From: Bordetella genomosp. 10
GTDB lineage: Bacteria; Pseudomonadota; Gammaproteobacteria; Burkholderiales; Burkholderiaceae_B
NCBI RefSeq assembly: GCF_002261225.1
Contig: NZ_NEVM01000002.1
Coordinates: 434,001 to 498,000, forward strand
Direction of reading: 5' to 3'
DNA: 64,000 nt
Shown: in pieces, positions 1 through 9,355 of the stretch
How the letters are laid out: each line of letters opens with the position of its first letter
How positions within the stretch are numbered: position 1 is the stretch's first letter
Translations under genes and position numbers: made by a program
Notes under the pieces: model-generated
Told to the model about the DNA's origin: nothing
Database searches by the model: none
Seen by the model: only the letters and a program-made list of their open reading frames with translations

Positions 1-1577
1 TTTCGTGCATCTATGGTATCGGCAATCCGGGCGACTACCACGCCATGGTGCTGATCCTGCGCGCCGGCGACCGCGTGTCGCGGCGCGAGATCCTCGCCCG
101 CCTGGTCTCCATGCAGTACACCCGCAACGACGCCGAATTCGCCCGCGGCGTGTTCCGCGTGCGCGGCGAGACCATCGACATCTTCCCGGCGGAAAGCGCC
201 GAGCTGGCGCTGCGCGTCACCTTGTTCGACGACGAGGTGGAAACGCTGGAGCTGTTCGATCCGCTCACCGGCAAGGTGCGGCAGAAGGTGCCGCGCTTCA
301 CCGTTTATCCGGGGTCGCATTACGTCACGCCGCGCGATACCGTGCTGCGCGCCATCGAGACCATCAAGGAAGAGCTGCGCGAGCGTTCCAAGCTTTTCAT
401 CGACGAGGGCAAGCTGGTGGAAGCCCAGCGGCTGGAGCAGCGCACCCGGTTCGACCTGGAAATGCTGCAGGAACTGGGCTTTTGCAAAGGCATCGAGAAC
501 TACTCGCGCCATCTGTCCGGCGCCGCCCCCGGCGAGCCGCCGCCCACGCTGATCGACTACCTGCCGGCCGACGCCCTGATGTTCATCGACGAAAGCCACG
601 TCACCATCGGCCAGTTGGGCGGCATGTACCGCGGGGACCGTTCGCGCAAGGAAACCCTGGTCAACTACGGTTTCCGCCTGCCGTCCGCGCTCGACAACCG
701 GCCGCTGCAATTGCAGGAATTCGAGTCGCGCATGCGCCAGTGTGTATTCGTCTCCGCCACGCCGGCCGCCTACGAGCAGGAACATGCCGACAACGTGGTC
801 GAGCAGGTGGTGCGTCCCACGGGCCTGGTCGATCCCATCGTGGAGGTGCGCCCGGCCCGTTCCCAGGTCGACGACCTGCTGGGCGAGATCAAGCTGCGCG
901 TGGAGCGCAGCGAGCGCGTGCTGGTCACCACCTTGACCAAGCGCATGGCGGAAGACCTCACCGATTACCTGGCCGAGCACGGCGTACGCGTGCGCTACCT
1001 GCACTCGGACGTCGACACGGTGGAACGGGTGGAAATCATCCGCGACCTGCGCCTGGGCACCTTCGACGTGCTGGTGGGCATCAACCTGCTGCGCGAGGGC
1101 CTGGACATCCCGGAAGTGTCCCTGGTGGCCATCCTGGACGCCGACAAGGAGGGCTTCCTGCGTTCGGAACGCAGCCTGATCCAGACCATAGGGCGGGCCG
1201 CGCGCAACCTCAACGGCCGCGCCATCCTCTATGCGGACAGGGTGACGGACTCCATGCACCGGGCGATCGGCGAAACGGAGCGCCGCCGGCAGAAGCAGGA
1301 AGCTTTCAATGTCGAGCACGGGATTACCGCGCGCGGCGTCAAGAAGGCCGTGCGCGAACTCATCGACGGCGTTGTGGCGCCGCAGCAGCACCAGACCGTC
1401 GAGGATGCGCTGCCGGCCACCGTGCTGAAGGACGAAAAGGCGGTGGCGCGCGAAATCAAGCGCCTGGAAAAACTCATGATGGACCACGCCCGCAATCTCG
1501 AATTCGAGCAGGCCGCCGCCGCGCGGGACGCCTTGAACGCCCTGAAGGACCGCATCCTGCTGGACGGGGCGGTCTAG
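1..1577 (+). CDS. uvrB: UvrABC system protein B, 3' part (5' end outside window)
   Basis: This is the DNA-damage recognition subunit of nucleotide excision repair; UvrB is loaded by UvrA, opens DNA around the lesion and recruits UvrC. The reading frame is open from the first bases: codons from position 3 give [15 protein letters not shown], the conserved UvrB stretch following the beta-hairpin region, so the true start lies upstream and the Met at 45 is internal. Visible landmarks are [11 protein letters not shown] (Walker B-like DESH), the second RecA-like domain with [13 protein letters not shown], the helicase motif [26 protein letters not shown] split over two lines of the gene, QTIGRAARN, and a C-terminal UVR domain ([21 protein letters not shown]) that binds UvrA/UvrC. 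It ends normally at TAG. No neighbour forms an operon with it on the downstream side. Confidence 0.97.
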   Translation, partial: SCIYGIGNPGDYHAMVLILRAGDRVSRREILARLVSMQYTRNDAEFARGVFRVRGETIDIFPAESAELALRVTLFDDEVETLELFDPLTGKVRQKVPRFTVYPGSHYVTPRDTVLRAIETIKEELRERSKLFIDEGKLVEAQRLEQRTRFDLEMLQELGFCKGIENYSRHLSGAAPGEPPPTLIDYLPADALMFIDESHVTIGQLGGMYRGDRSRKETLVNYGFRLPSALDNRPLQLQEFESRMRQCVFVSATPAAYEQEHADNVVEQVVRPTGLVDPIVEVRPARSQVDDLLGEIKLRVERSERVLVTTLTKRMAEDLTDYLAEHGVRVRYLHSDVDTVERVEIIRDLRLGTFDVLVGINLLREGLDIPEVSLVAILDADKEGFLRSERSLIQTIGRAARNLNGRAILYADRVTDSMHRAIGETERRRQKQEAFNVEHGITARGVKKAVRELIDGVVAPQQHQTVEDALPATVLKDEKAVAREIKRLEKLMMDHARNLEFEQAAAARDALNALKDRILLDGAV

Positions 1578-1712
1578 GCGCGTGGTGCAGGCGCCTCATT
1601 CGCGGGCGCCCGGCGGCCCGTTTCGGACCCCGGCGCTTGCGCATCCGCTGGTGTTGTGTTAGCGAAATGTCAGGCGGTGTCAGAATCGGGAATCAGTGTT
1701 GCAAACCGCCCC

Positions 1713-1740
1713 TTGATTTTTTCTAATAAGTAATTAATTT
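1713..1740 (+). promoter_or_regulatory. possible sigma70 promoter upstream of the tyrosine phosphatase gene
   Basis: The stretch around 1705-1750 is clearly AT-rich in an otherwise GC-rich region. TTGATT (1713-1718) and TAATTT (1735-1740) are separated by 16 bp and lie about 100 bp before the start of the next gene. The match is imperfect and the assignment is an inference. Confidence 0.35.
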
Positions 1741-1836
1741 TATTGAGAATATTCGCCTTGACGGACGGTCGGGGCGACTTGGCCGGCAGGCAAAAAAAGC
1801 TTGCCTTCTTGCGGGTTTTCCCGCAGACTAGCGCAC

Positions 1837-2328
1837 ATGATGACCAAGGTACTTTTCGTTTGCAAGGGCAACATCTGTCGCTCGCCGAGCGCAGAAGGCG
1901 TGTTCCGTCAGTTGATCAACGACGCAGGGCTTGCTGAAGTCGTGCGCGTCGATTCCGCCGGAACGCATGCTTTCCATATTGGCGAGGCGCCGGATGCGCG
2001 CGCCCAGGCCGCCGCGCGCAAGCGGGGTTATGAAATCAACCATCGCGAGGCCCGCCAGGTTTCGTCGGACGATTTTCGAGAGTACGACCTGATTCTCGCC
2101 ATGGACTGGGAAGACCTGTCCGATCTGCAGCGCCAGTGCCCCAAGGCGTATCAGCACAAGCTGAATCTGGTCATGCGCTTCGCGAACGAGTACGAGGAAG
2201 CCACGGTGCCCGATCCGTACTACGGCGGTCCCGAAGGTTTCGGCAAGGTGCTCGATTACCTGGAAGACGCCTGTCAGGGCTTGCTTGAACTGGTGCGCAA
2301 GCGCGCGACCCAGTATCAGGCGGCATAA
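1837..2328 (+). CDS. low-molecular-weight protein-tyrosine phosphatase
   Basis: A 163-residue cytoplasmic phosphatase of the LMW-PTP family, which hydrolyses phosphotyrosine through a cysteinyl-phosphate intermediate. The P-loop C-X5-R-S is at residues 9-16 (CKGNICRS) immediately after the first beta strand, and the general-acid loop DPYYGG lies near residue 128. Length matches the family (about 150-165). I chose the ATG at 1837 because it directly precedes the conserved start TKVLFVCKGN; a second ATG follows at 1840, and an upstream TTG at 1801 would add residues not seen in the family. In Gram-negative bacteria such enzymes often pair with a BY-kinase in exopolysaccharide control, but no kinase or polysaccharide gene is present here. 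It sits directly upstream of the isc operon, a position whose meaning is unclear. Confidence 0.93.
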   Translation: MMTKVLFVCKGNICRSPSAEGVFRQLINDAGLAEVVRVDSAGTHAFHIGEAPDARAQAAARKRGYEINHREARQVSSDDFREYDLILAMDWEDLSDLQRQCPKAYQHKLNLVMRFANEYEEATVPDPYYGGPEGFGKVLDYLEDACQGLLELVRKRATQYQAA

Positions 2329-2551
2329 AGGCAAGGCGTCCGGTCCCGCGGCGGTACAGACGGGGCAGGGATGAAACGGCGGCATCTGGCCGCCGTTGTC
2401 ACGTCTGGTGTTCGCGCTCCTGCGCGAGCCCTGGCTGTCCAATGGTCTTCGGCGCCCTCCATGGCCCCCACCGGCATCGCGGCCACGGCTTCCGGCGCCT
2501 CCCGGGCGCCGCCCACGGGCGCTACGGCAGAGCTACCCTCATCTCTCCAGG

Positions 2552-2586
2552 GTTTCTTACCAATTTAGTCGGGAATTGGTTATACT
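2552..2586 (+). promoter_or_regulatory. isc operon promoter overlapping a candidate type 1 IscR site
   Basis: TTACCA (2557-2562) and TATACT (2581-2586) with an 18-bp spacer form a plausible promoter 70 bp before iscR. The half site TAGTCGGGAAT (2566-2576) matches the right half of the type 1 IscR consensus (YAGTCRRSTAT) at ten of eleven positions, and the left half matches more weakly. The site overlaps the promoter, as expected if [2Fe-2S]-IscR represses its own operon. The rest of the 327-bp gap between 2329 and 2655 shows no gene. Confidence 0.6.
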
Positions 2587-2655
2587 TGAGGCAATTGCTC
2601 AGGTATTGCCTCCCCGGCTCGGCCGGGTCACACACCGGATTTTAGGAAACCCACC

Positions 2656-3201
2656 ATGCGGTTGACCACCAAAGGGCGTTTCGCGGTGACTGCCATGATC
2701 GACCTGGCTATGCGGCAGCATAGCGGTCCGGTCACTCTCGCGGCCATCAGCCAGCGTCAGAACATTTCCCTCTCCTACCTCGAACAACTGTTCGGCAAGC
2801 TGCGCCGCCATGAATTGGTGGACAGCGTGCGCGGTCCCGGCGGCGGCTATTCCCTGGCCCGCCTGGCGCGCAACGTCACGGTGGCCGACATCATCTTCGC
2901 GGTGGACGAACCCCTGGACGCCACGAGCTGTGGCGGCAAACAGGACTGTACGAGCGGCAAGGACGGCAAATCGGGCAAGTGCATGACCCACGAACTGTGG
3001 GCGACGCTGAACCGCAAGATGGTCGATTACCTCGACTCCGTGTCCTTGCAGGATCTGGTCGATCAACAGCGGGTGCGCCAGTTGCAAGAGGCGAACAACA
3101 CTACCCAGAATTGCACGGTCCGCGTGAATCGCGGGCCCGGCAACAGCTCCGGCGCGGGGACGGCGACGACCGTGCCCGGCGGCGCCGCGGCGGCTGTATG
3201 A
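2656..3201 (+). CDS. iscR: Fe-S cluster-sensing transcriptional regulator IscR
   Basis: Rrf2-family winged-helix regulator (181 aa) that holds a [2Fe-2S] cluster and represses the isc operon when clusters are plentiful. The N-terminus MRLTTKGRFAVTAMIDLA and the recognition segment SLSYLEQLFGKLRRHELV are typical. Cluster ligands are visible as C92, C98, C109 and H112. In E. coli the pattern is C92, C98, C104, H107, so this protein has a five-residue Gly/Lys/Ser-rich insertion between the second and third cysteines. The C-terminal tail (from about residue 145) is Ala/Gly/Thr-rich and probably disordered. It is the first gene of an eight-gene operon, 29 bp before iscS, behind a promoter that carries a candidate IscR site. 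Confidence 0.96.
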   Translation: MRLTTKGRFAVTAMIDLAMRQHSGPVTLAAISQRQNISLSYLEQLFGKLRRHELVDSVRGPGGGYSLARLARNVTVADIIFAVDEPLDATSCGGKQDCTSGKDGKSGKCMTHELWATLNRKMVDYLDSVSLQDLVDQQRVRQLQEANNTTQNCTVRVNRGPGNSSGAGTATTVPGGAAAAV

Positions 3202-3230
3202 AGGCATAAAAGATCAGGAGCTGTACGAAG

Positions 3231-4442
3231 ATGACCACTCGTCCCATTTATCTCGATTATTCCGCCACCACCCCCGTCGATCCCCGCGTGGTCGACAAGA
3301 TGGTGCCCTGGCTTTACGACAACTTCGGCAACCCGGCGTCGCGCAGCCACGCCTTCGGTTGGGAAGCGGAAGACGCCGTCGAGCGCGCCCGCGAAGAAGT
3401 GGCCAAGCTGGTGAACGCGGATCCCCGCGAAATCATCTGGACCTCGGGCGCCACGGAATCCGACAACCTCGCCCTGAAGGGCGCGGCGAATTTCTATGCC
3501 GAGCGCGGCAAGCACATCATTACCGTGAAGACCGAGCACAAGGCGGTGCTGGATACCTGTCGCGAACTGGAACGCCAGGGCTTCGAGGTCACCTACCTGA
3601 ACGTGCTGGAAAACGGCCTGATCGACCTGGACGTGTTCAAGGCGGCGCTGCGGCCGGACACCATCCTGGTTTCGGTGATGATGGTGAACAACGAAATCGG
3701 CGTGATCCAGGACATCGAGACCCTGGGCGAGATCTGCCGCGAGAAGGGCATCATTTTCCACGTCGACGCCGCGCAGGCGACCGGCAAGGTGGAGATCGAC
3801 CTGCAGAAGCTGAAGGTCGACCTGATGGCGTTCTCGGCGCACAAGACCTACGGTCCCAAGGGTATCGGCGCCCTGTACGTGCGCCGCAAGCCGCGCGTGC
3901 GCATCGAGGCGCAGATCCACGGCGGCGGGCATGAGCGGGGTTTCCGTTCGGGCACGCTGCCCACGCACCAGATCGTCGGCATGGGCGAGGCGTTCCGCCT
4001 GGCGCGCGAGGAAATGGGCACCGAGAACGAGCGTATCCGCATGCTGCGCGACCGCCTGTGGGCCGGCCTGTCGCAGATCGAGGAGGTCTATCTGAACGGC
4101 GACATGGAACGGCGCGTGCCGCACAACCTGAACGTCAGCTTCAACTACGTCGAGGGCGAGTCGCTGATCATGGCGGTCAAGGAGCTGGCGGTGTCCAGCG
4201 GTTCGGCCTGCACGTCGGCGAGCCTGGAGCCTTCCTACGTGCTGCGCGCGCTGGGCCGCAACGACGAACTGGCGCACAGCTCGATCCGCTTCACCATCGG
4301 CCGCTTCACCACCGAGCAGGAAATCGATTTCACCATCGACCTGCTCAAGAGCCGGGTAGGCAAGCTGCGCGACATGTCGCCGCTGTGGGAAATGGCGAAG
4401 GAAGGCATCGACCTGAATTCCGTGCAGTGGGCCGCCCACTGA
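3231..4442 (+). CDS. iscS: cysteine desulfurase IscS
   Basis: PLP-dependent enzyme that removes sulfur from L-cysteine as a persulfide and passes it to IscU, and also to tRNA-thiolation and other acceptors. The 403-residue length equals the family norm (404). The PLP Schiff-base lysine is K205 in [16 protein letters not shown] lies upstream, and the mobile catalytic loop [17 protein letters not shown] carries the active cysteine C327. It is a group I NifS/IscS enzyme, shown by the long catalytic loop and the C-terminal extension ending WAAH. The start at 3231 lies behind a Shine-Dalgarno AGGAG. It is the second gene of the isc operon, followed after 68 bp by iscU. Confidence 0.98.
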   Translation: MTTRPIYLDYSATTPVDPRVVDKMVPWLYDNFGNPASRSHAFGWEAEDAVERAREEVAKLVNADPREIIWTSGATESDNLALKGAANFYAERGKHIITVKTEHKAVLDTCRELERQGFEVTYLNVLENGLIDLDVFKAALRPDTILVSVMMVNNEIGVIQDIETLGEICREKGIIFHVDAAQATGKVEIDLQKLKVDLMAFSAHKTYGPKGIGALYVRRKPRVRIEAQIHGGGHERGFRSGTLPTHQIVGMGEAFRLAREEMGTENERIRMLRDRLWAGLSQIEEVYLNGDMERRVPHNLNVSFNYVEGESLIMAVKELAVSSGSACTSASLEPSYVLRALGRNDELAHSSIRFTIGRFTTEQEIDFTIDLLKSRVGKLRDMSPLWEMAKEGIDLNSVQWAAH

Positions 4443-4510
4443 GTCAGTGAAGGTCAGTGAAGTAAAGAGATATCAGCAGGCTTCGCGCTGCGCGGAGTGG
4501 AGAAAACATC

Positions 4511-4897
4511 ATGGCATATAGCGAAAAAGTTCTGGATCACTACGAAAACCCCCGCAACGTCGGCTCCTTCGAAAAGGGCGACGACACGGTGGGCACCGGC
4601 ATGGTGGGCGCCCCCGCCTGTGGCGACGTGATGAAGCTGCAGATCAAGGTCGGCGCCGACGGCGTCATCGAGGACGCGCGCTTCAAGACCTACGGTTGCG
4701 GGTCGGCGATCGCTTCCAGCTCGCTGGTCACCGAATGGGTGAAGGGCAAGACGCTGGACGAGGCGCTGAACATCCGCAACACGCAGATCGCCGAGGAACT
4801 GGCCTTGCCGCCGGTGAAGATCCACTGTTCGATCCTGGCGGAAGACGCCATCAAGGCGGCGGTGCAGGATTACAAAGAAAAGCATACGGTGGCCTGA
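4511..4897 (+). CDS. iscU: Fe-S cluster scaffold protein IscU
   Basis: Scaffold (128 aa) on which [2Fe-2S] clusters are built from IscS-derived sulfur before release by HscA/HscB. All functional residues are present: C37, D39, C63, H105 and C106, and the HscA recognition motif LPPVK at residues 99-103. The N-terminus [20 protein letters not shown] is almost invariant in the family. Two bases separate it from iscA, which implies tight co-translation. Confidence 0.98.
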   Translation: MAYSEKVLDHYENPRNVGSFEKGDDTVGTGMVGAPACGDVMKLQIKVGADGVIEDARFKTYGCGSAIASSSLVTEWVKGKTLDEALNIRNTQIAEELALPPVKIHCSILAEDAIKAAVQDYKEKHTVA

Positions 4898-4899
4898 TC

Positions 4900-5223
4900 A
4901 TGGCTGTTACCCTCACTCAGCAGGCGGCGAACCACATCGACCGCTATCTGCAGCGCCGCGGCAAGGGTGTGGGCTTGCGCCTGGGCGTCAGGACCACCGG
5001 CTGCTCGGGCATGGCGTACAAGCTGGAATACGTGGATACGCCGGACCCGGCCGACGAGGTGTTCGAAAGTCACGGGGTTAAGGTGTTCGTCGATCCCAAG
5101 AGCCTGTCGTACATCGACGGCACCGAACTCGACTATGCGCGCGAGGGCCTGAACGAAGGGTTCAAGTTCCGTAATCCCAACGAGAAGGCGACCTGCGGCT
5201 GCGGCGAGTCGTTCACGGTGTAG
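4900..5223 (+). CDS. iscA: iron-sulfur assembly protein IscA
   Basis: A-type carrier (107 aa) that accepts or transfers iron or [Fe-S] clusters in the maturation of [4Fe-4S] proteins. The three conserved cysteines are seen in TTGCSGMAY (C35) and in the C-terminal CGCGESFTV (C99, C101). The start ATG at 4900 follows the iscU stop by two bases. A longer in-frame reading upstream (from 4696) overlaps iscU and is not credible. Its stop codon TAG shares one base with the GTG start of hscB. Confidence 0.97.
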   Translation: MAVTLTQQAANHIDRYLQRRGKGVGLRLGVRTTGCSGMAYKLEYVDTPDPADEVFESHGVKVFVDPKSLSYIDGTELDYAREGLNEGFKFRNPNEKATCGCGESFTV

Positions 5224-5759
5224 TGTTGGCCGCGGACGATCATTTCAGCCTGTTCGGGCTGCCGGCGTGCTTCGCGCTGGATGCCCAGGCCCTGGAGCAG
5301 TCCTGGCGCGCCGTGGCCGCGCAAGTGCATCCCGACCGCTACGCCACGGCCTCGCCGGCGGAGAAGCGGGTGGCCATGCAGTGGGCGGCCCGCGCCAACG
5401 AAGCCTACCGGACGCTGCGCGACCCGCTGTTGCGCGCGCGCTATCTGTGCGAGCGGGCGGGCGTCGACCTGCAGACCGAGAGCAACACTTCCATGGACCG
5501 CGCGTTCCTGATGCAGCAGATGGAATGGCGGGAAATGCTGGACGAAGCCCGCGCCGACCGCGACAATGCGCACGCTTTCGACGCCTTGCGCGCGGAGCTG
5601 GCGCAGGCGGAGTCGGCCATGCAGGAAACCCTCGCCGATTTGCTGGACACGCGCGGCGACCACGCGGCGGCCGGCGCGAAAGTCCGGGAATGGATGTTCG
5701 TGCGCAAGATGGGCCAGGAAGTGGCGCAGGCGGCGCAGTCCGGGCATCCGGCCGATTAG
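5223..5759 (+). CDS. hscB: Fe-S assembly J-domain co-chaperone HscB
   Basis: J-protein (178 aa) that delivers IscU to HscA and stimulates its ATPase. The N-terminal J domain contains HPDRY (the HPD signature) near residue 38, and the C-terminal half is a three-helix bundle that contacts IscU. DDHFSLFGLPACFALD at the N-terminus is characteristic. The start is a GTG at 5223 that overlaps the iscA stop by one base (TAGTG), indicating translational coupling. Length is close to the E. coli protein (171). Confidence 0.95.
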   Translation: MLAADDHFSLFGLPACFALDAQALEQSWRAVAAQVHPDRYATASPAEKRVAMQWAARANEAYRTLRDPLLRARYLCERAGVDLQTESNTSMDRAFLMQQMEWREMLDEARADRDNAHAFDALRAELAQAESAMQETLADLLDTRGDHAAAGAKVREWMFVRKMGQEVAQAAQSGHPAD

Positions 5760-5840
5760 CGATGACGGCTCCGCGGTGTCGCGGGGCCGCGCGACGGTGT
5801 CCCGGCCTGGCCGGCGCCGTTCAACGACTACGAATCCATC

Positions 5841-7706
5841 ATGGCTCTATTGCAGATTTCAGAACCCGGCGAATCGCCCGCGCCGCACCAGCGCAAGCTG
5901 GCGGTGGGCATCGACCTGGGCACGACCAATTCACTGGTGGCGGCGGTGCGCAGCAGCGTGCCCGAAGTCCTGCGCGACGAGCAGGGGCGTGCCTTGCTGC
6001 CGTCGGCGGTGCGCTACCTGGCCGACGGCCAGCGGCTGGTGGGGTATGAGGCCCTGACGTCGCAGGCCGAGGATCCGGCCAATTCCATCGTGTCCGTCAA
6101 GCGCTTCATGGGCCGCTCGGCCGAGGATGCGCGCGCCAGCGGCGCCGCCTACGACTTCGTGGACGCGCCCGGCATGGCGCGCCTGCGTACCGTGCAAGGC
6201 GAGCTGAGCCCGGTCGAGGTCTCGGCGCACATCCTGGAACGGCTGCGCGTGCGCGCCGAGGCCGTGCTGGGCGATGAGCTGGTGGGCGCGGTGATCACCG
6301 TGCCGGCGTATTTCGACGACGCGCAGCGCCAGGCCACGCGCGACGCCGCCCGCCTGGCGGGGTTGAACGTGCTGCGCCTGCTCAACGAACCGACCGCGGC
6401 CGCCATCGCCTACGGCCTGGAGAATGCCGCCGAAGGGGTGTACGCGGTCTATGACCTGGGGGGCGGCACCTTCGATATTTCCGTGCTGCGCCTGACCAAG
6501 GGCGTGTTCGAGGTCATCGCCACCGGCGGCGACACCGCCCTGGGCGGGGACGATTTCGATGCGTTGATCGTGCAAGCCGTGCTGGACCAGGCGCCGGACG
6601 CCGCCGCGTGGTCGCGCCACGATCGCCGCGCGCTGGCGGTGGCCGCCAAGGCCGCGCGCGAGCGCCTGACCGAGGCCGACGCCACCACGGTGGACGTGCG
6701 CCTGCAGGACGGCCGGCAGGTCAGCCATGCGCTGACGCGGGCGCGGTTCGAGGAGATGGCCGCCGGGTTGATCGACCGTACCCTGGCCTGCGCGCGCCGC
6801 GCGCTGCAGGACGCCGGCCTGGACAAGGCCGAGATGCGCGGCGTGGTCATGGTCGGCGGCGCGACGCGCATGCCGGTCGTGCGCCGCCGGGTGGGCGAGT
6901 TCTTCGGCCAGACGCCGTTGACCGACCTGGACCCCGACCAGGTGGTGGCGCTGGGCGCGGCCTTGCAGGCCAATCTGCTGGCGGGCAATCGCGCGCCGGG
7001 CGAGGACTGGCTGCTGCTGGACGTGATTCCGCTGTCGCTGGGCCTGGAAACGATGGGCGGCCTGGTCGAGCGCATCATTCCGCGCAACAGCACCATTCCG
7101 GTGGCGCGCGCGCAGGAATTCACGACCTTCAAGGACGGGCAGGGGGCGATGAGCTTCCACGTGCTGCAAGGCGAGCGCGAACTGGTGACCGACAACCGTT
7201 CGCTGGCGCGCTTCGAATTGCGCGGGATCCCGCCCATGGTGGCGGGCGCCGCCCGCATCCGCGTGACCTTCCAGGTCGACGCCGATGGCCTGCTGGGCGT
7301 GACGGCGCGCGAGCAGAGCACCGGGGTGGAGGCCTCGGTCACGGTCAAGCCTTCCTACGGGCTGTCCGACGAGGAAATCACCCGCATGCTGGCCGAGAGC
7401 GTGGACCAGGCCGACGCCGACGCGCAGGCCCGCATGCTGCGCGAGCAGCAGGTCGAGGCGCGCCAGTTGGTGGAATCGGTGCAGGCCGCCCTGGCGGCCG
7501 ACGGCGACCTGCTGGACGCGCAGGAGCGCGCCACGGTGGACGCCGCCCTGGCCGGCGCGGCCGGCGCCCAGGACCTGAACGATGCCGACGCGGTGCGCGC
7601 GGCCGTGCAGGCCTTGTCCGACGCCACCGAGGACTTCGCCGCCCGCCGCATGGACCGCAGCATCCGCCGCGCCTTGTCGGGCCGCAAGCTGGACGAAATC
7701 GCCTGA
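5841..7706 (+). CDS. hscA: Fe-S assembly Hsp70 chaperone HscA
   Basis: Specialised Hsp70 (621 aa) that binds the LPPVK motif of IscU and drives cluster release with ATP. The nucleotide-binding domain shows [14 protein letters not shown] (phosphate 1, about residues 23-36), [26 protein letters not shown] (phosphate 2) and [15 protein letters not shown]. The substrate-binding domain begins around residue 390 ([14 protein letters not shown]). Its length and position next to hscB separate it from the general DnaK. There are 81 bp between hscB and this gene with no other coding feature. The start ATG at 5841 is followed by the HscA-like [24 protein letters not shown]. Confidence 0.97.
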   Translation: MALLQISEPGESPAPHQRKLAVGIDLGTTNSLVAAVRSSVPEVLRDEQGRALLPSAVRYLADGQRLVGYEALTSQAEDPANSIVSVKRFMGRSAEDARASGAAYDFVDAPGMARLRTVQGELSPVEVSAHILERLRVRAEAVLGDELVGAVITVPAYFDDAQRQATRDAARLAGLNVLRLLNEPTAAAIAYGLENAAEGVYAVYDLGGGTFDISVLRLTKGVFEVIATGGDTALGGDDFDALIVQAVLDQAPDAAAWSRHDRRALAVAAKAARERLTEADATTVDVRLQDGRQVSHALTRARFEEMAAGLIDRTLACARRALQDAGLDKAEMRGVVMVGGATRMPVVRRRVGEFFGQTPLTDLDPDQVVALGAALQANLLAGNRAPGEDWLLLDVIPLSLGLETMGGLVERIIPRNSTIPVARAQEFTTFKDGQGAMSFHVLQGERELVTDNRSLARFELRGIPPMVAGAARIRVTFQVDADGLLGVTAREQSTGVEASVTVKPSYGLSDEEITRMLAESVDQADADAQARMLREQQVEARQLVESVQAALAADGDLLDAQERATVDAALAGAAGAQDLNDADAVRAAVQALSDATEDFAARRMDRSIRRALSGRKLDEIA

Positions 7707-7716
7707 ACTTTTTCCT

Positions 7717-8058
7717 ATGCCGAAACTGACTGTATTGCCTCATCCCGACGTCTGCCCCGAGGGCGCCGTCATCGAGAACGCCCCGCAGGGCGTTTCGATC
7801 TGCCGCGTGATGCTGGACAACCATATCGAGATCGAACACGCTTGCGAATTGTCCTGCGCCTGTACCACTTGCCACGTCATCGTGCGCGAGGGCTACAACT
7901 CCCTGGACGAGGCCTCCGATTCCGAGGAAGATCTGCTGGACAAGGCCTGGGGCCTGTCGTCGACGTCGCGGCTGTCCTGCCAGGCGAAGATCGCCGATGC
8001 CGACCTGACGGTGGAAATCCCGCGCTACACGATCAACCACGCCAAGGAGAACCATTGA
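7717..8058 (+). CDS. fdx: ISC [2Fe-2S] ferredoxin
   Basis: Adrenodoxin-type [2Fe-2S] ferredoxin (113 aa) that supplies electrons during cluster assembly. The cluster ligands are in the CELSCACTTCHV segment (three cysteines in the C-X5-C-X2-C arrangement) and in RLSCQAKI further on. MPKLTVLPHPDVCPEG is the typical N-terminus of the isc-associated type. The start ATG is 7717; an upstream in-frame ATG at 7582 lies inside hscA. It lies 10 bp after hscA and overlaps iscX by one base. Confidence 0.96.
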   Translation: MPKLTVLPHPDVCPEGAVIENAPQGVSICRVMLDNHIEIEHACELSCACTTCHVIVREGYNSLDEASDSEEDLLDKAWGLSSTSRLSCQAKIADADLTVEIPRYTINHAKENH

Positions 8059-8252
8059 TGAAATGGGTCGACACGTACCAGATCGCCGAGGCATTGTTCG
8101 ACGCCCACCCGGACGTCGATCCGGCCACCGTGCGCTTCACGCAACTGCGTGAAATGGTGCTGGCGCTGCCGGGCTTCGAGGACGATCCCGCGCGCTCGGG
8201 CGAGAAAATCCTGGAGGCCATCCAGCAGGCCTGGATCGAAGAGGCGGCCTGA
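8058..8252 (+). CDS. iscX: Fe-S assembly protein IscX
   Basis: Small acidic protein (64 aa) that binds IscS and iron and tunes the rate of cluster assembly. MKWVDTYQIAEALFDAHPDVDP and LPGFEDDP are characteristic. The ATG overlaps the fdx stop (TGATG), so it is translationally coupled. It is the last gene of the isc operon and is followed within about 75 bp by a strong intrinsic terminator. Confidence 0.95.
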   Translation: MKWVDTYQIAEALFDAHPDVDPATVRFTQLREMVLALPGFEDDPARSGEKILEAIQQAWIEEAA

Positions 8253-8327
8253 GGGCGGCCTGCGTTGCGGCAGCGGCCGCCGCGTGAAATTTGCAGCGGT
8301 TGCGCCGCGCGTGGCGGTATCATGCAG

Positions 8328-8359
8328 GCCGGCTGTCCTTGAGGGCAGCCGGCTTTTTT
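8328..8359 (+). terminator. intrinsic terminator of the isc operon
   Basis: An 11-bp stem GCCGGCTGTCC / GGGCAGCCGGC (one G-U pair) with a TTGA loop is followed by six T residues. It stands 75 bp after the iscX stop and before the next gene, and would end the isc transcript. Confidence 0.85.
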
Positions 8360-8437
8360 GCGTGTTGCCGGCATGGCGCCGGCGCACCGATGCGATGCGC
8401 CATCCGCTCCCCCTTATTTCCTACCAGCGAGCCCTTC

Positions 8438-9334
8438 ATGTCTCTTCCGATTCTGCGTTTTGGCCTGGCGGCGAACCGGCTGCATCATGAGACGCCCAAT
8501 GCGGCGCTGTTCGACTGGCTGCGCGCCTGTTCGGGGACCATCCGCGAGATGGGCATCCAGCTCTACACGGTGGGCCGCACGCACGACGCGATTTCGCGCG
8601 AGGGCATGCTGCAAGGCTATCCGGGGCTGATCCGCTACCCCTACGGCCGCGAGGGCGGCTTGATGAAACTGGTGGCCCGCGTGACGGAAGGGCGCGACGG
8701 CAGCCAGCCTTTCGACGGCGCCATCTACCTGATCGACCCCGTCGATCCATCGTCCATCTTTCCGGAGGCGCTGGCGCTCAAGCGCCAGTGCATCACGCAC
8801 GGCCGGCCTTTCGTGTCGACGCTGGCGGGCGCCATCGAGTGGATAGAGGTCGAGCGGGTGCTGGCCGGGCTGGCGCCGGATCCCGCCGCTTCGCGGCTGC
8901 TGGATTTCTCGCGCCAGACCGTGGCGCTGATCGCGCACGATGCCTTGAAGGACCAGATGGTCGATTTCGCGGACGCGCACTTCGACCTGTTGTCGCGTTT
9001 CTCGCGACGGGTGGCGACCGGCACGACCGGCGGCCGCCTGAACGACCTGGCGTGGTCGCGCGGCTGGCCCTCGGACAAGCCCTGGGTGCATCGCTTCCTG
9101 AGCGGGCCGCTGGGCGGGGACGCGCAGATCGGCGAACTGGTGCTGGAGCATCAGTGCCAGCGCGTGATCTTCTTCGAGGATCCGCACGTGGCGCGGCAGC
9201 ACGAGGCCGATATCCAGTTGCTGGAACGCGCCGTGCGCGTGGTCACCGAGACGGCCTCCTGCGCCACGTCGCCCGCCGTGGCGCGGCGCTGGGCGCAGGC
9301 GATGGAACTGCGCCTGCAGCGCCTGGGCGCCTGA
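8438..9334 (+). CDS. mgsA: methylglyoxal synthase with an extra N-terminal MGS-like domain
   Basis: The C-terminal half converts dihydroxyacetone phosphate to methylglyoxal plus phosphate, the phosphate-sparing bypass of lower glycolysis. In it I see AHDALK (H167, D168, K171), the phosphate loop TGTTG (194-198), GPLGGD with the catalytic D228, and FFEDP (D248) followed by H255. The usual enzyme has about 150 residues; this one has 298. The N-terminal 145 residues follow the same order of elements in degenerate form: FGLAANRLHHET in place of ALVAHDHCK, LYTVGRT in place of ATGTTG, PYGREGGLMKLVARV in place of GPMGGDQQVGALIS, and FDGAIYLIDPVDP in place of VLIFFWDPL. I read it as a tandem duplication with a catalytically dead first copy. 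The chosen start at 8438 precedes MSLPILRFGLAANR; longer upstream readings cross the terminator. Confidence 0.88.
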   Translation: MSLPILRFGLAANRLHHETPNAALFDWLRACSGTIREMGIQLYTVGRTHDAISREGMLQGYPGLIRYPYGREGGLMKLVARVTEGRDGSQPFDGAIYLIDPVDPSSIFPEALALKRQCITHGRPFVSTLAGAIEWIEVERVLAGLAPDPAASRLLDFSRQTVALIAHDALKDQMVDFADAHFDLLSRFSRRVATGTTGGRLNDLAWSRGWPSDKPWVHRFLSGPLGGDAQIGELVLEHQCQRVIFFEDPHVARQHEADIQLLERAVRVVTETASCATSPAVARRWAQAMELRLQRLGA

Positions 9335-9355
9335 CCTGGACTTTCCGCCTTAGCC

